Positions 1-6,135 of a DNA stretch of 8,112 nucleotides are shown here, piece after piece. Numbering within the stretch: the stretch's first letter is position 1; each line of letters begins with the position of its first letter. The notes beneath the pieces are model-generated. The model was given only the letters and a program-made list of their open reading frames with translations, was not told where the DNA came from and searched no databases. Made by a program: the position numbers and the translations under genes. Origin of the DNA: DATAQC01 sp046263055 (GTDB lineage: Bacteria > Actinomycetota > Acidimicrobiia > Acidimicrobiales > AC-14); contig JBHELO010000086.1 of the NCBI GenBank assembly GCA_046263055.1, positions 1 through 8,112 on the forward strand, given 5' to 3'.

Positions 1-1029
1 GCCGTAGAACACCAGGTCGCCGGGCTGGAGGCTGTCGGTGGACACGTGGGGGAACTCGCCGTACTGGGCTTCGGCCGAGTGCGACATGGACACGCCGGCG
101 TGGCTCCACGCCCACATGGTGAGCCCCGAGCAGTCGAACGAGTCGGGCCCTGCCGCCCCGTACACGTAGGGCTTGCCCAGCTGGCGCTGCGCCTCGGCCA
201 CCGCCGCCCCGGCACCGCCCGAGGATGGCGGGGCGCTGATGGGGGCGGCCGGCCTGGAGGGGCTGGCGGCCGGGGCCGGGTTCGTGGCCCGGGTGCCCGA
301 GGTGGCCGCCGGCCGGGGCCCGGCGGCCGCAGCGGCGGGGCCGGCGACCGGTGCGGCGGGGCCGGCGACCGGTGCGGCGGTGAGCTGGGCGGCCTGGCGG
401 TTGGCCGACTCGGCGGCCACCAGGTCGGACAGCTCGCCGTTCACCGTGCCGAGCAGGGCACGCTGCGCGGCATCGGCGTCCGAGGCCTGCTGGCGGGCGG
501 TGTCGGCCGACGCCGCCGCCGACGCCGCGTCCCGCTCCTCGGCGGTCAACTGGGACTGGAGGGCGGTGAAGTCCTGCTTGGCTGCCTTGACCTGGCCGAT
601 CACGTCCTGCTGGTCGGCGGCGGTCACCCGGAGGTACTGGCTTCGCACCACCAGGTCCGAGCTGTCGCTGTGGGCCAGGTGGGCGAAGAGGTTGGCCGAG
701 CCGCCGGTGACGTAGGACTGCACCGCCGACTGGGCGAGGAGGTAACGGGCCGCCTTCATGCGGTCGTCGGCCCGGGCCAGATCCGCCTTTGCCTTGTCGA
801 GGGAGGCCCGGACGTCCTGCAGCTTCAGCTGGGCCCGGTCGAACTGCTCGGCCGCCATGCTGACCCGGCTGCCGTCGGCGTCGAGCTCCTTGGCGATCTG
901 TGCGGCTTCCGCCTTCTTGTCGGCGACCTGGTCACCGGACGCGGGCGACAGCGCCACCAGGGGGAGGAGGAGCGTCAACCCGACGAGGGCGCCAAGCAGC
1001 CGTGGGTGCCGTGGGGTGATTGGCCTCAC
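1..1029 (-). CDS. Secreted NlpC/P60 (C40) peptidoglycan endopeptidase, 3' end cut by window edge
   Basis: Likely exported cell-wall hydrolase cleaving peptidoglycan stem peptides. The minus-strand frame stays open for 343 codons and runs off base 1 with no stop. The chosen GTG start (1029-1027) has GGAAGG just upstream and gives a signal peptide: a basic start (RPITPRHPR), a hydrophobic stretch near residues 11-26, then SPASG. Residues about 30-225 are Ala/Gln/Lys/Asp-rich and look like a coiled coil. Residues about 225-275 are a Pro/Ala linker. The NlpC/P60 domain starts near residue 280 with GKPYVYGAAGPDSFDCSGL; Cys300 is the expected nucleophile. SMSHSAEAQY and LQPGDLVFYG follow. The catalytic His (usually in HVGIY-like sequence) would lie beyond the edge. 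Coiled coil plus NlpC/P60 matches RipA/CwlO-type actinobacterial hydrolases; no specific ortholog is assigned. An in-frame TTG farther upstream is possible but would spoil the signal peptide. Confidence 0.93.
   Translation of the reverse strand, partial: MRPITPRHPRLLGALVGLTLLLPLVALSPASGDQVADKKAEAAQIAKELDADGSRVSMAAEQFDRAQLKLQDVRASLDKAKADLARADDRMKAARYLLAQSAVQSYVTGGSANLFAHLAHSDSSDLVVRSQYLRVTAADQQDVIGQVKAAKQDFTALQSQLTAEERDAASAAASADTARQQASDADAAQRALLGTVNGELSDLVAAESANRQAAQLTAAPVAGPAAPVAGPAAAAAGPRPAATSGTRATNPAPAASPSRPAAPISAPPSSGGAGAAVAEAQRQLGKPYVYGAAGPDSFDCSGLTMWAWSHAGVSMSHSAEAQYGEFPHVSTDSLQPGDLVFYG
332..380 (-). repeat. 21-bp in-frame tandem repeat in the NlpC/P60 linker
   Basis: Two perfect copies of a 21-bp unit lie at 332-352 and 353-373, with a partial third copy to 380. 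In the minus frame each unit encodes seven residues, AAPVAGP, so the linker reads AAPVAGP twice. The repeat adds flexible Pro/Ala linker between the coiled coil and the catalytic domain and can change copy number without a frameshift. Confidence 0.85.
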
Positions 1030-1078
1030 TGCCTTCCGGGTATCTCGGGTTGCGACTGAGCGGCGACGGAACGTTGCT

Positions 1079-1092
1079 GCTGGTCGACCAGC
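1079..1092. promoter_or_regulatory. 14-bp perfect palindrome between divergent NlpC/P60 and fumC genes
   Basis: GCTGGTCGACCAGC is a perfect inverted repeat with no spacer, in the 168-bp region between two divergent genes. It could be a dimeric regulator's operator. About one palindrome of this length is expected by chance in 8 kb of random sequence, so only its position makes it notable. Confidence 0.25.
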
Positions 1093-1120
1093 CGAGACAC
1101 CCGCCCCGACGGCCGGGCGA

Positions 1121-1126
1121 ACGCTA
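1121..1126 (-). promoter_or_regulatory. Possible -10 box for the NlpC/P60 gene
   Basis: On the minus strand TAGCGT matches the TANNNT -10 pattern seen before other genes here. It would give an untranslated leader of about 85 nt before the GTG at 1029, containing the palindrome at 1079-1092. No -35 match is visible. Weak evidence. Confidence 0.2.
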
Positions 1127-1185
1127 ACCGCCAAGGCGGCGCGGTGCAAGGCATCGGTGGTACGAGCGGCCAGGACCGGGCGCGC

Positions 1186-1191
1186 TACGGT
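1186..1191 (+). promoter_or_regulatory. TANNNT -10 box of fumC, apparently leaderless
   Basis: TACGGT is followed by six bases and then the GTG start at 1198, so transcription would begin at or next to the start codon. There is no Shine-Dalgarno sequence before the GTG, which fits leaderless initiation. No -35 hexamer is recognisable. Confidence 0.45.
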
Positions 1192-1197
1192 CCCGCG

Positions 1198-2526
<1,329 letters not shown>

Positions 2527-2540
2527 GGGGGAGGCCGTGA

Positions 2541-2568
2541 CGGGCCCGCCGTCCCGGGCCCGCCGTCC
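2541..2568 (+). terminator. 14-bp tandem repeat forming a GC hairpin after fumC
   Basis: The 14-mer CGGGCCCGCCGTCC occurs twice head to tail (2541-2554, 2555-2568), starting 15 bases after the fumC stop. It can fold with GGGCCCG (2542-2548) paired to CGGGCCC (2555-2561) over a 6-base loop. A competing small hairpin is GACGG/CCGTC at 2539-2553. No T-run follows, so it is not a canonical intrinsic terminator, but it could pause or end fumC transcription. The tandem repeat is certain; the terminator role is inferred. Confidence 0.4.
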
Positions 2569-2672
2569 ACACCGATGGTGCGGTTGTGCCCAGCATTTCC
2601 CTGCTTGTGCTCCACAGGCCACCGGGCGGAAGGTGGGAGCGGGCAAGGGGACGGTCGGGGAGGACCTGGCGA

Positions 2673-2888
2673 ATGGTCGTGGACGGCTCGATGCTGGCGA
2701 CGGAGTTGCGGCGCCGCCGCTCGGCGTCCCGGTCGCTGGCCGAGTCGGTGGCCGGCGTGCGCCGCTGCACCTGGCTGGTCGGAGATCTGCGGACGGCGCC
2801 CACCGCCCTCGTCATCCTGGCCGCCATGTCCCTCACCGCGGGGCCGGCCCCGCCGGCGCCGGGCGGCGAGCGGCTAGACGGCGGGTAG
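2673..2888 (+). CDS. Small unrecognised protein (71 aa), one possible membrane-interacting segment
   Basis: I do not recognise a family. It is called because coding signals are strong for its size: nearly every codon from the ATG ends in G or C, and GGGGAGG (2657-2663) lies 9 nt before the ATG. The same frame is open back to a GTG at 2586, but codons there lose the third-position GC bias, so 2673 is preferred. The protein starts MVVDGSMLATELRRRRSASR, with an Arg-rich stretch at residues 13-20, then a hydrophobic segment near residues 42-57 (APTALVILAAMSLTAG) and a Pro/Gly tail. It could be a small membrane-associated or regulatory protein. Its last 15 bases overlap the convergent gene ending at 2874. 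It may be co-transcribed with fumC, 146 nt upstream, if the hairpin between them does not terminate. Confidence 0.5.
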   Translation: MVVDGSMLATELRRRRSASRSLAESVAGVRRCTWLVGDLRTAPTALVILAAMSLTAGPAPPAPGGERLDGG

Positions 2889-3365
2889 CGGCGCCCCCGA
2901 GAAGGGGCCGGGGTCGGAGGGGAGCGGGATGGCGGGCCGGCTCCAGCGCAGGATCCGGGACAGGTCGGAGGTCAGCCGCCGCCACTCGCCGGGCTCCCAG
3001 CCCTCCACCGCGTTGACCACCGAGCCGTCCATGCCCAGGTGGACGATGGCGGGAAGGGAGCCGAGGCCGAAGGCCCTGACCGCGGCCAGGTCGGGGTCGG
3101 CGAAGGTGAGGACCTCCCGGGCCCAGCGCCCGAGGAACCGGCGTGCCTCGGCGGGCGTGCCGGCCACGAGCCATGCCACCCGGCAGTCGGCCTGCCCGTA
3201 GCCCGTCAGCACCCGGCCCGCGGTGGGGACGATCCACGCGCTGCGGTCGTTGGCCGGGTCGACGGCCACGAACAGCAGGTGGAACACCGTGAGCCACTGC
3301 CGCACGGACCGGGAGCGGCCGGTGATCGACGACAGCGTGAGGTCGGGCGGGGGGTTGGTTGCCAC
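2874..3365 (-). CDS. Conserved thioredoxin-fold-like protein without CXXC
   Basis: 163-aa protein of unknown function. The chosen GTG (3365-3363) gives MATNPPPDLTLSSITGRSRS and lies 8 nt after a TACGTT -10 box, so the transcript is probably leaderless; no Shine-Dalgarno is visible. The order of elements resembles a thioredoxin fold: a strand with FHLLFVAVDPAND (residues 28-40), a helix, DCRVAWLVAGT (60-70), a helix, EVLTFADPDLAAVRAFGL (84-101), then LPAIVHLGMDGSVV (104-117), where Pro105 would be the conserved cis-Pro, and a final helix with EGWEPGEWRRL. The C-terminal tail is Pro-rich (PAIPLPSDPGPF). There is no CXXC; Cys61 is the only cysteine. A redox role of the usual kind is therefore unlikely. 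I recall similar proteins as hypotheticals in Acidimicrobiia. It diverges from the DUF2269-like gene and converges on the 71-aa gene. Confidence 0.85.
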   Translation of the reverse strand: MATNPPPDLTLSSITGRSRSVRQWLTVFHLLFVAVDPANDRSAWIVPTAGRVLTGYGQADCRVAWLVAGTPAEARRFLGRWAREVLTFADPDLAAVRAFGLGSLPAIVHLGMDGSVVNAVEGWEPGEWRRLTSDLSRILRWSRPAIPLPSDPGPFSGAPLPAV

Positions 3366-3373
3366 GGCCGGGC

Positions 3374-3379
3374 AACGTA
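3374..3379 (-). promoter_or_regulatory. -10 box of the thioredoxin-like gene
   Basis: On the minus strand TACGTT stands 8 nt before the GTG start at 3365, consistent with a leaderless transcript. It forms the left arm of an inverted repeat shared with the opposing promoter. Confidence 0.4.
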
Positions 3380-3386
3380 GCGCAGC

Positions 3387-3392
3387 TATGTT
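3387..3392 (+). promoter_or_regulatory. -10 box of the DUF2269-like membrane protein gene
   Basis: TATGTT is the best TANNNT match in the intergenic region on the plus strand. Transcription would start near 3399, giving a leader of about 33 nt that carries the Shine-Dalgarno sequence AGGAGG (3420-3425). No clear -35. Confidence 0.35.
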
Positions 3393-3431
3393 CGCGCCAG
3401 CGAGGTACGGCGCTCGGACAGGAGGACCCCC

Positions 3432-3941
3432 ATGGGACCAGACAGCGGCGCCTACAAGTTCGTGTTCGTCCTCCATCTGCTGGCAGTCATCATCGGCTTC
3501 GGCAGCATGTCGCTGGCCAGTGCCTATGCGGCGCGGGCCCGCCGGCGGGGCGGGCGGGAGGGCCTGGCCGTGGCCGAGGTGGTCCTCGACGTCTTCGAGC
3601 ACATCTCCCAGTGGTTCATCTACGCGGTTCCCGTCCTCGGCATCATCCTGGTCCTCATGTCGGACGACAAGATCAAGTTCAGCCAGTCGTGGGTGGGCAT
3701 CTCCCTTGCCCTCTACATCGTGGCCCTCGTCGTCCTGCTTGTTCTGCACCTGCCCAACGTCCGGCGGATCAACGCCGTGGCCGCCCAGGCCAACGCCGGA
3801 GGGACGGCCCCCGCCGGCGGCCGACCGCCCCAGGCCGCCGAGCTGGAGGGCATGGCCAAGAAGGCGGCCATGTACGACGGCATCATCAACCTGCTCTGGA
3901 TCGTCGTCGTGTTCCTCATGGTGTACAAGCCAGGGGCGTAG
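3432..3941 (+). CDS. Four-helix integral membrane protein, DUF2269-like
   Basis: 169-aa inner-membrane protein of unknown function. AGGAGG (3420-3425) sits 6 nt before the ATG and fixes the start. Four hydrophobic segments are visible: about 9-30 (KFVFVLHLLAVIIGFGSMSL), 62-77 (FIYAVPVLGIILVLM), 87-107 (SWVGISLALYIVALVVLLVL) and 150-165 (INLLWIVVVFLMVY). A basic loop ARARRRGGR follows helix 1, and a Gly/Ala/Pro-rich stretch at about 120-136 precedes the last helix. His15 in helix 1 (FVLHLLAVIIGFG) and the early Gly-rich helix fit DUF2269-type predicted membrane proteins, sometimes compared with heme-associated or copper-resistance helices, but no function is established. The family call is from memory of the pattern; membrane topology is well supported. 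A strong hairpin follows the stop. Confidence 0.88.
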   Translation: MGPDSGAYKFVFVLHLLAVIIGFGSMSLASAYAARARRRGGREGLAVAEVVLDVFEHISQWFIYAVPVLGIILVLMSDDKIKFSQSWVGISLALYIVALVVLLVLHLPNVRRINAVAAQANAGGTAPAGGRPPQAAELEGMAKKAAMYDGIINLLWIVVVFLMVYKPGA

Positions 3942-3947
3942 CGGCTA

Positions 3948-3964
3948 GCGCCGGGCCCCGGCGC
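3948..3964 (+). terminator. GC hairpin after the DUF2269-like gene
   Basis: GCGCCGGGCCCCGGCGC is an odd-length perfect inverted repeat (8-bp arms around one base; as RNA, a 7-bp stem with a 3-base loop). It begins 7 bases after the TAG at 3939-3941 and ends 4 bases before the next gene's -10 box. There is no T-run. A terminator is the natural reading, insulating the next promoter, but efficiency cannot be judged. Confidence 0.45.
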
Positions 3965-3967
3965 CGG

Positions 3968-3973
3968 TAGCGT
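3968..3973 (+). promoter_or_regulatory. -10 box of the eIF-2B-like / dienelactone hydrolase unit
   Basis: TAGCGT lies 10 nt before the ATG at 3984. The transcript would be leaderless or have a leader of a few bases; the GGGCGGG between them is too poor and close to be a convincing ribosome site. Confidence 0.35.
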
Positions 3974-3983
3974 CGGGCGGGCG

Positions 3984-4832
3984 ATGCACCCGATCGAGCG
4001 GCTGCGAATGGTGGCCCGGGCCCAGGGCGAGGACCCGTCCCTCCTGGCGCGGGAGGCGGCCGCCGTCCTGGCCGACGTGGCCGACGACCTCCCGGGCCTG
4101 GTCACCGGGTGCCGCCGGCTGGTGGACCACCAGCCCACGTCCGGGCCCGTCTGGTGGCTGGCGGCCCGGGTGCTGGCCGCCGGCGATCCCGAGGAGGAGG
4201 CTTGGCGTTCGGCCGAGCTGCTGGACGCCGACGCCACGGTGGCCGCCCTCGCCTACCACCTCCCCGAAGACGCCCAGGTGCTCGTGGTGGGCTGGCCCGA
4301 CCAGGCGGCCGACGCCCTCCGCCGCCGGGGCGACTGCCGGGTGCTGGTGGCCGACGCGCTGGGGGCCGGGGGCGGCCTGGCCGCCCAACTGCGGCGGGCC
4401 GGCACCGACGCCCTGGTGGTGGACCAGGCGGGGCTCGGCGCGGCGGTGGGGGCCAGCGGCCTGGTGCTCCTGGAGGCTACCGCCGCCGGCCCCGACGGCT
4501 TCGTGGCCGCCGCCGGCTCCTTGGCGGCGGCCGCCGTCGCCCGCACCGCGGGGGTGACGGTGTGGCTCGTGGCCGGGGTCGGGCGGGTCCTGCCCGAGCC
4601 GCTCTGGCGGGCCATGGTCGACCGCTTCGAGTCCGGGCCCGACGACCCGTGGGACCGCGGCGAGGAGGTCGTGCCCGCCTCCCTTGTGGACGCGGTGGTG
4701 GGCCCTGCCGGCCCGTCCCCGCCGGCCGATGCCCTGGGGCGGTCCGACTGCCCGGCCGTTCCCGAGCTCACCCGCACCTGGGCGGCACCGGGATCCCGAC
4801 GCCGAAGTGGCTCCGGCGCCGACGATGGGTAA
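3984..4832 (+). CDS. eIF-2B/MtnA-like Rossmann-fold protein of unknown function
   Basis: 282-aa soluble protein. After an N-terminal helical part (residues 1-80) it has alternating strands and helices like the C-terminal domain of the eIF-2B alpha / ribose-1,5-bisphosphate isomerase / MtnA superfamily: DAQVLVVGWPDQAADALRRRG (97-116), CRVLVADALGAGGGLAAQL (118-135), AGTDALVVDQAGLGAAV (139-155), SGLVLLEATAAGPDGFV (158-174), AGSLAAAAVARTAGVTVWLVAGVGRVLP (177-204). LVLLEATAAGPDGFVAAAGS corresponds to the family's VLVGADRI..NGDVANKIGT segment. The Asp of GADR is replaced (EAT) and the NK is absent, so isomerase activity is not predicted; nor is there an MtnA-like catalytic Cys. The C-terminus (about 240-282) is Pro/Ser/Arg-rich and probably disordered. 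I recall similar proteins as hypotheticals in actinobacteria. It precedes the dienelactone hydrolase by 10 nt, suggesting co-transcription. Superfamily call is inference; coding status is strong. Confidence 0.85.
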   Translation: MHPIERLRMVARAQGEDPSLLAREAAAVLADVADDLPGLVTGCRRLVDHQPTSGPVWWLAARVLAAGDPEEEAWRSAELLDADATVAALAYHLPEDAQVLVVGWPDQAADALRRRGDCRVLVADALGAGGGLAAQLRRAGTDALVVDQAGLGAAVGASGLVLLEATAAGPDGFVAAAGSLAAAAVARTAGVTVWLVAGVGRVLPEPLWRAMVDRFESGPDDPWDRGEEVVPASLVDAVVGPAGPSPPADALGRSDCPAVPELTRTWAAPGSRRRSGSGADDG

Positions 4833-4842
4833 GCAGGGCGGC

Positions 4843-5532
4843 ATGGGTGAGATGGTGGAGTTCCCGAGCAACGGGTCCACGGCCGGTGGCTACCTGGCCC
4901 GGGCCGCGGGCGGTGCCGGCCTGGGCGTGGTGGTCATTCAGGAGTGGTGGGGCCTGGTGCCCCACATCCGCGAGGTGTGCGACCGCTTCGCCGCCGAGGG
5001 CTTCACGGCTCTGGCGCCCGACCTCTACCACGGGAAGCAGGTGCCCAACGAGGAGCCCGACGAGGCCGGCAAGGAGGCCATGGCCCTCGACATCGACCGG
5101 GCGGCGCGGGACATGACCGGCGCGGTCGACTTCCTGAAGGGCCACGAGGCGGTCAGGGGCAACGGCCTGGGTGTGATCGGGTTCTGCATGGGCGGCGGCC
5201 TAGCCCTGTGGCTGGCCACGCTGCGGCCCGACACCATCAAGGCGGCGGTGCCCTTCTACGGCCTGGCGCCGCGGGGCAAGCAGCCCGACTGGTCGGCGCT
5301 GGGGGCGGCGGTGGAGGGCCACTACGCCGAGCACGACGAGCTGGCCGGCTTCGAGGCCGCCCGCCAACTGGAGTCCGACCTCACCGAAGCCGGCAAGGAG
5401 GTCCGGATCTTCCTCTACCCGGGCACGTCGCACGCTTTCTTCAACGACACCCGGCCCGGCGTCCACGACCCCGACGCCGCCCGCCAGGCCTGGGTCCGCA
5501 CCCTGGAGTTCCTCCGGGCCAAGCTGGGCTGA
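4843..5532 (+). CDS. Dienelactone hydrolase family protein (alpha/beta hydrolase)
   Basis: Cytosolic alpha/beta hydrolase of the carboxymethylenebutenolidase type, 229 aa from the preferred start, close to the family's usual 230-240. The Cys-Asp-His triad is readable: Cys115 in GFCMGG, Asp165 in AEHDE, His197 in TSHAFFND; spacings match Pseudomonas dienelactone hydrolase (123, 171, 202). Glu34 in IQEWWGL occupies the place of the Glu that holds the resting Cys. DLYHGK and AVPFYG are also typical. Paralogs act on many esters and lactones, so the substrate cannot be named and no ring-cleavage genes lie nearby. Start choice: ATG 4843 gives MGEMVEFPSNGSTAGGYLA and has AGGG 4 nt upstream; ATG 4825 overlaps the preceding gene and ATG 4852 has no ribosome site. 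Second gene of a probable two-gene unit. Confidence 0.93.
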   Translation: MGEMVEFPSNGSTAGGYLARAAGGAGLGVVVIQEWWGLVPHIREVCDRFAAEGFTALAPDLYHGKQVPNEEPDEAGKEAMALDIDRAARDMTGAVDFLKGHEAVRGNGLGVIGFCMGGGLALWLATLRPDTIKAAVPFYGLAPRGKQPDWSALGAAVEGHYAEHDELAGFEAARQLESDLTEAGKEVRIFLYPGTSHAFFNDTRPGVHDPDAARQAWVRTLEFLRAKLG

Positions 5533-5551
5533 CGGGCCCGGCGGCCTCGTC
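5531..5551 (+). terminator. Possible weak hairpin at the dienelactone hydrolase stop
   Basis: Starting on the last two bases of the TGA stop, GACGGG and GGCC..CTCGTC can pair (six pairs with one G-T, a mismatch, then two pairs). No T-run follows. Nothing else stands out in the 93-bp convergent gap to the ChaB-family gene. Weak candidate. Confidence 0.2.
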
Positions 5552-5625
5552 CGTCCCAACCGTGGGTGCCCGGCCTGCGTGCTGGTGGTCGGTCGCGCCA
5601 CGTCCGCCAGGGGGGTCCGGGGAGA

Positions 5626-6012
5626 TCAGCCGCCCTTCTTGCCGATGGCCCGGGCCAGCTCCTGCTTGGACATGGAGGACCGGCCCGAGATGTCGAGGTT
5701 GCGGGCCCGGTCGTACAGCTCCCGCTTGGTGTTGCCGTTGGCGTCCACGCCGCCGTAGGTCTCGCCCTTCCCCTTGCGCTTGTCCGACGTCGACTGCTCG
5801 GAGCGGGGGTCGGAGGGTCCCTTCTCGTCCTTGGCCACCCACCGGTCGCCCTTCTTCTCGTGGGTGTGCTTGAGGGCCCCGAAGGCGGTGCGGTGGGCCC
5901 GCTCGCCCTCCCCGTAGCTGTCGACGGCGCGGTCGTGGGTCTTCCCCCAGGTGCGCTGGGCCTTGGGCGACGAGCGCTGGACGGTGGACGGCATGTCCTT
6001 CTTGGCCGGCAT
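5626..6012 (-). CDS. ChaB-family protein with a C-terminal SAP/Rho_N-like helical motif
   Basis: 128-aa basic, highly charged protein. Residues 1-60 match the ChaB family: DMPSTVQRSSPKAQRTW, then HDRAVDSYGEGERAHRTAFGALKH and a GDRWVAKDEKGPSDPR tail. A charged linker (about 70-95, many Lys, Gly, Ser) leads to residues 96-126, KRELYDRARNLDISGRSSMSKQEL, which look like a short SAP/HeH/Rho_N-type helix-turn-helix often linked to nucleic-acid binding. E. coli ChaB was named as a regulator of the ChaA cation antiporter, but actinobacterial homologs have no settled role and no chaA is visible. The start is firm: GAGGTG (minus strand, 6025-6020) is 7 nt before the ATG. It converges on the dienelactone hydrolase and diverges from the glycosyltransferase. 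ChaB assignment is confident; the C-terminal motif is inferred from pattern. Confidence 0.92.
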   Translation of the reverse strand: MPAKKDMPSTVQRSSPKAQRTWGKTHDRAVDSYGEGERAHRTAFGALKHTHEKKGDRWVAKDEKGPSDPRSEQSTSDKRKGKGETYGGVDANGNTKRELYDRARNLDISGRSSMSKQELARAIGKKGG

Positions 6013-6120
6013 GGGCGGTCACCTCGCAATGTGGCGTCACTCCCCCCATTCCCGTTCGGCCGGCCGCCGACACGGCTGCGCCCGCCGGTGGGGCCGGGCG
6101 GACCGGCCGGGGTCGTGGCC

Positions 6121-6126
6121 TACGCT
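6121..6126 (+). promoter_or_regulatory. -10 box of the glycosyltransferase gene
   Basis: TACGCT lies 9 nt before the ATG at 6136, with no Shine-Dalgarno between, consistent with a leaderless or nearly leaderless transcript. No -35 match. Confidence 0.4.
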
Positions 6127-6135
6127 CGGGCGCCG

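Larger units (their letters stand above)
3374..3392. promoter_or_regulatory. 19-bp imperfect inverted repeat holding two back-to-back -10 boxes
   Basis: Arms AACGTAGC (3374-3381) and GCTATGTT (3385-3392) are inverted repeats with one mismatch around GCA. Each arm contains a TANNNT -10 for the gene on its own side: TACGTT leftward, TATGTT rightward. The polymerases would cover each other's upstream region, so the promoters probably exclude each other, or one dimeric regulator controls both. Confidence 0.4.

Noticed and set aside
46..1059. A 337-codon plus-strand frame opposite the NlpC/P60 gene
   Set aside because: Its product is Gly/Arg-rich shadow sequence, while the minus strand encodes a signal peptide, coiled coil and NlpC/P60 motif in one continuous frame.
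1128..1139. CCGCC-AA-GGCGG as a terminator hairpin
   Set aside because: A 2-base loop cannot form, there is no T-run, and the position between divergent genes does not need a terminator.
1030..1140. c-di-AMP (ydaO-type) riboswitch in the leader of the NlpC/P60 gene, a common arrangement in actinobacteria
   Set aside because: The possible leader is only about 85 nt, and I could not find the conserved riboswitch sequence blocks by eye. A covariance-model search would settle it.
3984..5532. An aromatic ring-degradation operon suggested by dienelactone hydrolase
   Set aside because: No dioxygenase, muconate cycloisomerase or maleylacetate reductase is present; this hydrolase family is widespread outside such pathways.
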